Assembly: GCA_030684755.1 (NCBI GenBank)
Contig: JAUXXN010000628.1
Span: forward strand, 1 to 5,555
Reading direction: 5' to 3'
Length of the DNA: 5,555 nt
Source of the DNA: Hydrogenophaga sp.
GTDB lineage: Bacteria; Pseudomonadota; Gammaproteobacteria; Burkholderiales; Burkholderiaceae_C
The notes under the pieces were generated by a model. That model made no database searches. It was not told where the DNA came from and saw nothing but the letters and a program-made list of their open reading frames with translations. The number at the start of each line of letters is the position of its first letter. Positions within the stretch are counted from its first letter, which is position 1. The position numbers were made by a program, and so were the translations under genes. Below, one piece after another: positions 1 to 5,011 of this stretch.

Positions 1-280
1 CGCGCGCCATGCGGCGTGCGGTACCGGCGAACAGCGCCGAACCGGCAAAAATCACCACCCACAGACCCACCCAGGCCAGAAACAAATGGCCGTCGGCCCA
101 GGTGCTGATGAGGCGATCGGCCAACACCACCATCGCGGCCACTGCGGCGGCAAGCAACATGGCAGCGAGACCTCGAGCGCCGTCGAAATGGCGGCGGGGA
201 CGGTAAGTCCCAACCTTGTTGGCCAGGGGGGACGGGTTCAAACCCAGCGATTCGGGGGTGGGAGAAAAAATGGTGCTCAT
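1..280 (-). CDS. Small membrane protein of unknown function (partial, C-terminus beyond left edge)
   Basis: An open frame reads leftward from an ATG whose complement is at 278-280 and stays open to the window edge, giving 93 visible codons. The start is supported by an AAGGAG Shine-Dalgarno (complement at 287-292) six bases upstream. Residues 1-36 are hydrophilic, proline-rich and basic (YRPRRHFDGAR at about 26-36). Two hydrophobic stretches follow: about 37-54 (alanine/valine/leucine-rich) and about 66-86 (LFLAWVGLWVV then IFAGSALFAG). They are separated by a short polar loop, and the visible part ends in a basic patch (TARRMAR). This reads as an inner-membrane protein with at least two helices and a basic N-terminal tail, probably cytoplasmic by the positive-inside rule. 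I do not recognise the family. The gene is divergent from the LysR-type gene and could be its target; that is inference from position. Confidence 0.75.
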   Translation of the reverse strand, partial: MSTIFSPTPESLGLNPSPLANKVGTYRPRRHFDGARGLAAMLLAAAVAAMVVLADRLISTWADGHLFLAWVGLWVVIFAGSALFAGTARRMAR

Positions 281-286
281 GACGAA

Positions 287-292
287 CTCCTT
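287..292 (-). promoter_or_regulatory. Ribosome binding site of the leftward membrane-protein gene
   Basis: Read on the minus strand this is AAGGAG, followed by a six-base spacer and the ATG. It is one of the two best Shine-Dalgarno sequences in the window and fixes the start of the partial membrane-protein gene. Confidence 0.8.
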
Positions 293-301
293 GAAAAAAT
301 A

Positions 302-348
302 GGCAAATGTCTTTTGGACATGCCAATACTAGGGTAAACCCGCATGTC
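302..348. promoter_or_regulatory. Cluster of ATGTC/GACAT inverted repeats in the divergent intergenic region (possible operator)
   Basis: Three related half-sites occur in 47 bases: ATGTC at 307-311, GACATGC at 317-323 and GCATGTC at 342-348. The first pair forms a hairpin-like repeat (GGCA plus ATGTC against GACAT plus GCC, with a small bulge). The second and third form a perfect 7-bp inverted repeat with an 18-base gap. GCCAAT is also repeated directly at 322-327 and 351-356, and GGGT-AA-ACCC sits at 332-341. The repeats overlap the candidate leftward promoter, as expected for operators of a divergently encoded regulator. I did not find a single symmetric T-N11-A box centred on them, so assignment to LysR is inference. 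Confidence 0.35.
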
Positions 349-355
349 ACGCCAA
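326..355 (-). promoter_or_regulatory. Candidate sigma70-type promoter for the leftward membrane-protein gene
   Basis: On the minus strand a TTGGCG hexamer (complement at 350-355) is followed after 18 bases by TAGTAT (complement at 326-331). Each matches four of six consensus bases. Transcription would begin near 319, leaving a leader of about 40 bases that contains the inverted repeat at 302-324. The -35/-10 spacer contains one arm of the GACATGC/GCATGTC repeat, so a protein bound there could repress or activate this promoter. The call is by eye and has no experimental support. Confidence 0.4.
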
Positions 356-363
356 TTTATTTT

Positions 364-369
364 TATGAT
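364..369 (+). promoter_or_regulatory. Possible -10 hexamer for the LysR-type gene
   Basis: TATGAT differs from the TATAAT consensus at one base and lies in the most A/T-rich stretch of the intergenic region (about 354-380). The start codon at 390 would leave a leader of only about a dozen bases. No convincing -35 hexamer stands 16-18 bases upstream, so the promoter would need an activator, or the match is chance. Confidence 0.25.
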
Positions 370-375
370 GCATTA

Positions 376-396
376 CATTCACCAACGTGATGAATG
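376..396. promoter_or_regulatory. Inverted repeat spanning the LysR-type start codon (possible autoregulatory site)
   Basis: CATTCA at 376-381 and TGAATG at 391-396 are exact complements separated by nine bases, and the ATG at 390-392 lies partly in the right arm. A second palindrome, TCAC-CAAC-GTGA (379-390), overlaps it with a different centre. LysR-type proteins often repress their own gene by binding near the start, so this is a reasonable candidate. Arms of six bases can also arise by chance. Confidence 0.25.
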
Positions 397-1394
397 AACG
401 CAACTTTCGAACCCTCGACCTGAACTTGCTGCGGGTTTTTGACGAAGTGATGACCGAGCGCAACCTCACCCGGGCTGCGCACAACCTGGCCATGACCCAG
501 CCGGCCGTGAGCAACGCACTGAAACGCCTGCGGGAAACCTTGGGCGACGAGTTGGTGCGCCGCTCGGGCTACGGTGTGGAACCCACACCGGTGGCGCTGA
601 ACCTGTGGCCTACCGTGCGCGACGCCTTGCAGCAATTGCGCGACGCCCTTGCACCAGGTGACTTTGTGCCCGGCAGCGCGCACAACGCTTTTGTGCTGGC
701 CATGGCAGACGCCACCGCAGCCAAAATCGTGCCGGGTCTGGTGGCTATTCTGGAAAAAGAAGCCCCAGGCGTGAACCTGCGGGTATTGCCGCTGACCACC
801 CGCGACCCACGCGATTTGCTGGAATCGGGCTCGGCCGACCTGGCCATTGGCCATTTCCCGGGCGTGCTGGCCGAGTTGGGGGCCTTGCACCTGCAAGAAA
901 ACAGCCCCCGTTTTTTGCACCAGCGCCTGTACGACGGCGAATACGTGGTGGTGATGCGGCGCGGCCATCCGCTGTCCAACCAAGCGCTGACGCTGGAACG
1001 CTATTGCGACGCCCGCCACCTGCTGGTGAGTTTTTCGGGGCGGGCCTTTGGCTTTGTGGATGAGGCTTTGGCGGGCATGTCGCGCCAACGCCGCGTGGTG
1101 CTCACCGTTAACCAGTTTTTCACTGCCGGGCGCGTAGTGGCCTCTACCGATTTGCTGACGGTGTTGCCGCGCCACTTTGTCGAAGCCACTGGGCGCGAAC
1201 GCGAACTGACGATGCGTGAACTGCCGCTGTCCGTGCCTCCCGTGCATGTGGATGCTCTGTGGCACCGCCAAGCCGCGCACAGCAGCGCCCACCGCTGGTT
1301 GCGCCAAACGGTGGAGCGGGCGTCGGCCCGGGGCTTTTGGTCCGACCCCGCCCACGCACCCAGCGCGGTGCAATCCACATTGCACACACCATGA
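390..1394 (+). CDS. LysR-type transcriptional regulator
   Basis: A 334-residue protein with the standard LysR layout. The N-terminal winged helix-turn-helix is at about residues 9-65, with the signature ERNLTRAAHNLAMTQPAVSN at 23-42 and the LKRLRETLGDELVRR stretch after it. A linker helix leads into a LysR substrate-binding domain from about residue 98 to 310. The DLNLLRVFDEV opening and the ligand-domain style resemble the NodD/NahR/DntR-like branch, which typically senses small aromatic or acidic ligands; the ligand here is unknown. It is a cytoplasmic DNA-binding protein. I chose ATG at 390; an in-frame GTG directly before it (387) would add one residue. No clear Shine-Dalgarno precedes either codon. 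At 334 residues it is a little longer than the roughly 300 usual for the family, owing to a low-complexity C-terminal tail after about residue 313. It is divergent from the membrane-protein gene and overlaps the next gene by four bases. Confidence 0.93.
   Translation: MNERNFRTLDLNLLRVFDEVMTERNLTRAAHNLAMTQPAVSNALKRLRETLGDELVRRSGYGVEPTPVALNLWPTVRDALQQLRDALAPGDFVPGSAHNAFVLAMADATAAKIVPGLVAILEKEAPGVNLRVLPLTTRDPRDLLESGSADLAIGHFPGVLAELGALHLQENSPRFLHQRLYDGEYVVVMRRGHPLSNQALTLERYCDARHLLVSFSGRAFGFVDEALAGMSRQRRVVLTVNQFFTAGRVVASTDLLTVLPRHFVEATGRERELTMRELPLSVPPVHVDALWHRQAAHSSAHRWLRQTVERASARGFWSDPAHAPSAVQSTLHTP
1368..1385 (+). promoter_or_regulatory. Perfect 7-bp inverted repeat just upstream of the ATPase start
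   Basis: GTGCAAT and ATTGCAC are exact complements separated by CCAC, inside the last codons of the LysR-type gene. The right arm ends five bases before the ATPase ATG at 1391, exactly where a ribosome binding site would lie, and no Shine-Dalgarno is visible there. In RNA this would form a 7-bp stem with a four-base loop. Ribosomes finishing the lysR frame would melt it, which fits translational coupling. As DNA it is equally a plausible 18-bp dimer-binding site. Confidence 0.5.
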
Positions 1395-2986
1395 AAAAAT
1401 TCAACACCGCTGGCCCCAGCGTAGCGGGCATGCATTTCATGATCAATCCCCTGGTGCGCATCGACATTGAAGACATTGAAAGCCTGATTGAAGACCAGCG
1501 CTACTTTGTGTTGCACGCGCCGCGCCAAACCGGCAAAACCACCTGCCTGCTGGCGCTGATGCAGCACTTGAATGCGCAGACTACCTACAGGACGCTGTAT
1601 GTGAACATTGAAGCTGCGCAGGCCGCGCGCGGCAACGTGGCCGAGGGCATGGCGGCCATCGTGCGTGCCCTGGCCAGTGCGGCCAGTTTGCACTGGGGCG
1701 ACGAAGCGGCCAGCCAAGTGGCCAGCCAGATGTTGCAAACCACCGGCCCCACCGACTGGGTGCGCAGTGTGTTGGAGCAATGGTCCAGAAGCTCTCCGCG
1801 CCCCATCGTGCTGCTGCTCGACGAGGTGGACGCACTGGTGGGCGACACCCTGATTTCGCTGCTGCGCCAGATTCGTGCTGGCTATGCGCAGCGGCCCAGC
1901 GCGTTCCCGCAAACCATCATCTTGAGTGGCGTGCGCGATGTGCGCGACTACCGCATGCACACCGCCCACCACGAAATCATCACCGGCGGCAGCGCGTTCA
2001 ACATCAAGGCCAAGTCGCTGCGGCTGGGCAACCTCAGCCGTGAAGAAACCACGGCCTTGTGGCTACAGCACGAAGCCGAAACTTGCCAGCGGTTCGACCC
2101 CGCCATCTGGCCCGAGCTGTGGACCGACACCGAAGGCCAGCCCTGGCTGGTGAACGCACTGGGCCACGAATGCACCTGGGAAGACAAGTCCGCCCGCGAC
2201 CGCTCCACACCCATCACCCTGGAGCACTACAAAGCCGCCCGCGAACGCCTGATCTACAGCCGCACCACGCACCTGGATGCGCTGAGCGACAAGCTGCGCG
2301 AGCCCCGGGTGAACCGCATCATGGCTGCCATGCTGTCGGGCGAGGCCACCACCGAGCATTTCCCCGAAGATGATTTGCAATACATCGAAGACCTGGGATT
2401 GATCCGGCTCAGGCCCGAGCTGACCATTGCCAACCGCATTTACCGCGAGGTGCTGCCGCGCGAAATCACCTTCCCCATTCAAGCCGTTTTGCACTACACA
2501 CAGTCTTGGTATGTCACCCACCAGCGCCAGCTGGACATGCCCAAACTGCTGGCCGCGTTTCAGCAATTCTTCCGCGAACATTCCGACGCATGGATCGACG
2601 GCTTCAGCTTCAAAGAAGCTGGGCCGCAACTGCTGATGCAGGCGTTTTTGCAGCGCATCGTCAACGGTGGCGGGCGCATCAACCGCGAATACGGCCTGGG
2701 CCGCAAGCGCACCGATTTGTTCATTGAATGGCCGATTGACGAAGCGCAGGGCTACTTTGGCCCGGTGCAGCGCGTGGTGCTGGAGCTCAAGCTCTGGAAA
2801 AAAGGCAGCTTGGACGCGGTGCTGGCCGTTGGTCTGCCGCAAACCGTGGACTACGCCCGCCGCTGCGGCGCCGACGAGGCACACCTGATCGTGTTCGACC
2901 GCCGCCCCGACAGCCCGTGGGACGATCGCATTTGGCAGCGTGAGGCCAGCGAACAAGGCTGGGCGCTGGGTGTTTGGGGGGCTTGA
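1391..2986 (+). CDS. AAA-like P-loop ATPase with C-terminal PD-(D/E)XK-type nuclease domain
   Basis: A 531-residue protein. The first 20 or so residues (MKKFNTAGP, then INPLVRID) match the opening I associate with a widespread family of large bacterial P-loop ATPases. Walker A is APRQTGKTT at 43-51 (Lys49). Walker B is PIVLLLDEVDAL at 138-149 (Asp144, Glu145). A sensor-like segment, LSGVRDVRDYR, is at 178-188. Residues about 294-358 look like a winged-helix region. The C-terminal third carries a PD-(D/E)XK-like signature: GRKRTDL with Asp442, an ELK with Glu465 and Lys467, then a downstream Gln484 in PQTVDYARR and a final HLIVFDRR strand. The likely activity is ATP-driven action on nucleic acid with metal-dependent cleavage, but substrate and role are unknown to me; defence or mobile-element biology are guesses. 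The start at 1391 overlaps the lysR stop as ATGA. A longer in-frame upstream extension (to 1259) lies wholly inside lysR and does not look like family sequence. No signal peptide or membrane segment. Confidence 0.88.
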   Translation: MKKFNTAGPSVAGMHFMINPLVRIDIEDIESLIEDQRYFVLHAPRQTGKTTCLLALMQHLNAQTTYRTLYVNIEAAQAARGNVAEGMAAIVRALASAASLHWGDEAASQVASQMLQTTGPTDWVRSVLEQWSRSSPRPIVLLLDEVDALVGDTLISLLRQIRAGYAQRPSAFPQTIILSGVRDVRDYRMHTAHHEIITGGSAFNIKAKSLRLGNLSREETTALWLQHEAETCQRFDPAIWPELWTDTEGQPWLVNALGHECTWEDKSARDRSTPITLEHYKAARERLIYSRTTHLDALSDKLREPRVNRIMAAMLSGEATTEHFPEDDLQYIEDLGLIRLRPELTIANRIYREVLPREITFPIQAVLHYTQSWYVTHQRQLDMPKLLAAFQQFFREHSDAWIDGFSFKEAGPQLLMQAFLQRIVNGGGRINREYGLGRKRTDLFIEWPIDEAQGYFGPVQRVVLELKLWKKGSLDAVLAVGLPQTVDYARRCGADEAHLIVFDRRPDSPWDDRIWQREASEQGWALGVWGA

Positions 2987-3091
2987 GACGCCCTGATGTC
3001 AAAGTCAGCCCCCAGTTGCGCCAGACGGTAGCGCAGTCAACAACCAACGGTTTTCTGTCCAATAATCCGAAATTGCATTCCGTAACGATCT

Positions 3092-3105
3092 GAGGGTCGA
3101 TCCCT
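3092..3105 (+). promoter_or_regulatory. Small inverted repeat holding the only Shine-Dalgarno-like bases before the first stress gene
   Basis: AGGG at 3093-3096 and CCCT at 3102-3105 are complementary around a five-base loop. The only purine-rich ribosome-binding candidate, GAGGG at 3092-3096, lies in the left arm and is 16 bases from the ATG, which is too far for efficient use. Folding would hide it, or would shorten the effective distance if the stem is bypassed. The rest of the gap from 2987 shows no convincing promoter and no U-tract terminator. Confidence 0.2.
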
Positions 3106-3112
3106 TGCCACC

Positions 3113-3499
3113 ATGAAATTCCTGCTTGCCGTTGACGGAAGCCGCTACACCCGGCGCATGCTCACCTACATCGCGTCCAACGAATTGCTGTTTCGGCCGC
3201 AATATGAATACGTGCTGTTCCACGTCCCGCCCAAAAGTGAGAGGGGGATGGATAACGCAGCCAACGAAGCGGTTCTGGAAGAGTCCAGTTTGTTTCTGCA
3301 AGCCCAAGGTTTCACCCCACTGCGCATGTTGCGCCAAGGCACGCCCGCAGCGGCGCTGGTGCAGGCTGCCAACCAGTTGCAGAGCAACATGATCGTGATG
3401 GGGTGCCGAGGCCTGTCGGCCCTTGAAACCGCAGTCATGGGCTCGGTGACCACCGAGGTGTTGGCGTCTTCGCATATTCCGGTGTTGGTGATCCGTTGA
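3113..3499 (+). CDS. Universal stress protein (UspA family), short form
   Basis: A 128-residue single-domain cytoplasmic Usp protein. It opens with MKFLLAVDGS, the first beta strand with the nucleotide-contacting Asp8. It ends with the ATP-binding loop G-x2-G-x9-G-S (Gly97, Gly100, Gly110, Ser111), followed by the last strand IPVLVIR. That motif marks the ATP-binding (UspFG/MJ0577-like) class rather than the non-binding UspA class. Family members typically bind nucleotide, dimerise and respond to starvation, redox or other stress. Compared with the paralogue at 4556-4978 it lacks about a dozen residues in the variable loop after strand 2 (VPPKSERG region); no frameshift is evident. The start is the only ATG giving an intact first strand, although its ribosome binding site is poor. 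It lies 126 bases after the ATPase gene, so it probably has its own promoter, which I could not identify. Confidence 0.92.
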   Translation: MKFLLAVDGSRYTRRMLTYIASNELLFRPQYEYVLFHVPPKSERGMDNAANEAVLEESSLFLQAQGFTPLRMLRQGTPAAALVQAANQLQSNMIVMGCRGLSALETAVMGSVTTEVLASSHIPVLVIR

Positions 3500-3522
3500 A
3501 AACGTGATGAAGGGCGAAGGTG

Positions 3523-3549
3523 CCCACCGGTGGGGGCCATCTGGCCCAC
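3523..3549 (+). repeat. Overlapping palindromes between the stress gene and the phosphoesterase gene
   Basis: CCCACCGGTGGG at 3523-3534 is a perfect 12-base palindrome. Starting at its last base, GGGCCA-TC-TGGCCC at 3534-3547 is a second perfect inverted repeat. GTGGG at 3530-3534 can also pair with CCCAC at 3545-3549. The central GGTGGG therefore has two competing partners, one upstream and one downstream. There is no run of T after either stem, so this is not a textbook intrinsic terminator. It could be an operator, a transcript-processing or attenuation structure, or a fragment of a repetitive element. Confidence 0.45.
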
Positions 3550-3558
3550 AATGGCTTG

Positions 3559-4467
3559 ATGAATATTCAGCTGCTCAGCGACCTGCACCTTGAAGCCAAT
3601 CCCGAATTTGTGGCCAGCCCCGCACCGGGTGCCCAGGTGTTGGTGCTGGCCGGTGACATTGGCTCGTACCAGACCCTCCGCGATGGCAGTGTGATGGCCG
3701 AGCCCGACTGGGGCTTGCAACGCTTTTCCCCGCTGCCTCAGTACGCAGGCTGGCCCGTGCCGGTGCTGTTTGTGCCGGGCAACCACGAATACGATGCGCT
3801 TGATGTGGAGGCTGCCCACCAGCGCCTGCGCGCCACCTGCGAGCGCCTGGGCATCGTTTGGCTGGAGCGCGAAACGCAGGTGCTGAACGGAGTGCGCTTC
3901 GTGGGCACCACGTTGTGGAGCGACTTTGACGCTTTGGGCGGCACCGCGTCCAAGCCAGTCAAACCAACACGCGCGCCTCGGCAAGGAGCGCGCTCCGCGT
4001 TTGTTGCCCCCTCGGCACCGTCCCTCGCCACCGACCCACTCACCCACCGCCTGCGCCAACGCGAAAAAGCATTTCGCGCTGCCAACTTTTACCTCACCAA
4101 AATGGCAGGCCAGCGCCACGGTCGGCTGTTTGACGCCGAGGCCATGCGCGCGCTGGCGCTGGACTGTCAGCACTGGCTGCGCAACGCCCTGGGCCAGCCC
4201 TTTGACGGCCCCACGGTGGTGGTTACGCACTTCGCGCCCACCCTGCACAGCGCCGACCCGCGCTACGGCTTGAGTCCTGGCACAGCGGGATTTTGCAACG
4301 GGCTCGACGAGCTCTTGCCGCTGGCCGATCTGTGGCTGCATGGCCATCTGCACTGCCCCACCGATGTGCAGGTGGGCCGCTGCCGCATCGTGGCCAATCC
4401 GCTGGGTTATGCCGAAAAACAGGAACAACGGGCCTTTGTGCCGCAACGGGTGATCGGTCTTCGGTGA
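3559..4467 (+). CDS. Calcineurin-like metallophosphoesterase
   Basis: A 302-residue protein with all the metal-ligand motifs of the calcineurin-like phosphoesterase superfamily in order: D-x-H in LLSDLHLE (Asp8, His10), GD in LVLAGDIG (Asp33), GNHE (Asn75, His76), the histidine of VVVTHFAPT (His224) and GHLH (His263, His265). Such enzymes use two metal ions to hydrolyse phosphomono- or diesters; the substrate is not evident. There is no signal peptide, so it is probably cytoplasmic. I chose ATG at 3559 because the first beta strand begins right there; an in-frame GTG at 3520 would add 13 residues encoded by the palindromic leader and is unlikely. No strong Shine-Dalgarno is visible. It lies 59 bases after one stress gene and 88 before the next, on the same strand. 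Odd point: residues about 130-157 form a basic, proline/alanine-rich stretch with no motif, encoded by the palindromic segment at 3976-4017. Confidence 0.9.
   Translation: MNIQLLSDLHLEANPEFVASPAPGAQVLVLAGDIGSYQTLRDGSVMAEPDWGLQRFSPLPQYAGWPVPVLFVPGNHEYDALDVEAAHQRLRATCERLGIVWLERETQVLNGVRFVGTTLWSDFDALGGTASKPVKPTRAPRQGARSAFVAPSAPSLATDPLTHRLRQREKAFRAANFYLTKMAGQRHGRLFDAEAMRALALDCQHWLRNALGQPFDGPTVVVTHFAPTLHSADPRYGLSPGTAGFCNGLDELLPLADLWLHGHLHCPTDVQVGRCRIVANPLGYAEKQEQRAFVPQRVIGLR
3976..4017. repeat. In-frame palindromic repeat-like segment inside the phosphoesterase gene
   Basis: CCTCGGCA occurs twice, at 3976-3983 and 4010-4017, flanking 26 bases that contain the perfect palindrome GGAGCGCGCTCC (3985-3996). 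GGCAA and TTGCC inside the block are also complementary. The segment encodes residues 140-153 of the phosphoesterase (PRQGARSAFVAPSA), which look like disordered linker rather than enzyme fold. Direct repeats around a palindrome, together with the atypical peptide, suggest a dispersed repetitive element inserted without breaking the frame. Whether copies occur elsewhere in the genome cannot be seen from this window. Confidence 0.4.
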
Positions 4468-4542
4468 GTACTGAGAGCGCGGTTGCGCGAGGTCAAATCG
4501 GCAGCGGCCTCCGGTCTTACACTCAAGTTTGCACAACCATTT

Positions 4543-4548
4543 GAGGAG
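4543..4548 (+). promoter_or_regulatory. Ribosome binding site of the second stress gene
   Basis: GAGGAG stands seven bases before the ATG at 4556 and decides between that codon and an in-frame TTG at 4529, which lies upstream of the site. It is a much stronger site than those of the first stress gene and the phosphoesterase, suggesting higher translation of this paralogue. Confidence 0.8.
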
Positions 4549-4555
4549 ACTTTGT

Positions 4556-4978
4556 ATGAAAATTTTGCTCGCGGTCGATGGCAGCAAATACACCAAAAAG
4601 ATGCTGGCTTACCTGGCCACGCACGACGACATGTTCAGCGCCAAAAACGAGTTCACGCTGTTCACCGTACAAACGCCGCTACCGCCCCGCGCCCGTGCTG
4701 CCGTAGGCGCCGAGATTGCCAACGGTTACTACGCCGACGAAGTGGAGAAAGTGACCGCTCCGGTGGTCAAGTTTCTGAAACGCCACAACATCGAAGCCCA
4801 AATGGTCAGCAAAGTGGGCGCGCCCGGCGAACTGATCGCCAAAATGGCAGACGCTGGCAAGTTCGATTTGGTGATGATGGGCTCGCACGGCCACAGCGCC
4901 TTGGGCAACTTGGTCATGGGTTCGGTGGCCACACAAGTTCTTGCGCATTGCAAGGCACCGGTCTTGTTGGTGCGTTGA
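4556..4978 (+). CDS. Universal stress protein (UspA family)
   Basis: A 140-residue single-domain Usp protein, close to the usual family length of about 140-150. MKILLAVDGSKYTKKML at the N-terminus carries Asp8. The ATP-binding loop is Gly109-x2-Gly112-x9-Gly122-Ser123 (GSHGHSALG then NLVMGS), followed by the terminal strand APVLLVR. It is therefore a predicted ATP-binding cytoplasmic stress protein. It shares 15 of its first 22 residues with the protein at 3113-3499, and the C-terminal loops also match well, so the two are paralogues. This copy keeps the full middle loop and has a strong ribosome binding site. It is 88 bases downstream of the phosphoesterase gene; co-transcription or its own promoter are both possible, and I see no clear -35/-10 pair in that gap. 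It ends 33 bases from the convergent TetR-type gene. Confidence 0.94.
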   Translation: MKILLAVDGSKYTKKMLAYLATHDDMFSAKNEFTLFTVQTPLPPRARAAVGAEIANGYYADEVEKVTAPVVKFLKRHNIEAQMVSKVGAPGELIAKMADAGKFDLVMMGSHGHSALGNLVMGSVATQVLAHCKAPVLLVR

Positions 4979-5011
4979 GGTGCCCCCGCGCCATGCGGTT
5001 GGGCGTGCCGT

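Noticed and set aside
363..1385. Long minus-strand open frame (340 codons) opposite the LysR-type gene
   Set aside because: Its composition is histidine/glutamine/glycine-rich with no domain signature. It is the expected antisense shadow of a GC-rich gene, and the plus-strand LysR frame is unambiguous.
1259..1390. Upstream in-frame extension of the ATPase by 44 codons
   Set aside because: It lies wholly within the LysR gene in another frame, has proline/arginine-rich shadow composition, and the family-like N-terminus begins at 1391.
2063..2956. Minus-strand open frame (297 codons) opposite the ATPase
   Set aside because: It mirrors the codon structure of the ATPase gene and has no family features.
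3016..3036. Possible terminator after the ATPase gene (TGCGC at 3017-3021 with GCGCA at 3031-3035)
   Set aside because: Five-base stem with a nine-base loop and no U tract following; too weak to call.
3976..4017. Transposon insertion with an 8-base target duplication in the phosphoesterase gene
   Set aside because: The bracketed segment is only 26 bases with no terminal inverted repeats of an insertion sequence; a small palindromic repeat is the better reading.
4522..4545. CTCAA/TTGAG inverted repeat that could hide the ribosome binding site of the second stress gene
   Set aside because: Five-base arms with a 14-base loop, marginal stability and likely chance.
3166..4596. Very long minus-strand open frame (476 codons) opposite the stress and phosphoesterase genes
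   Set aside because: It spans two well-supported plus-strand genes and their gaps, has shadow-like composition, and lacks recognisable motifs.
4979..5011. Possible bidirectional terminator between the convergent stress and TetR genes
   Set aside because: Only a four-base stem (CCGC at 4986-4989 with GCGG at 4995-4998) and no T or A run on either side, so not supportable as an intrinsic terminator.
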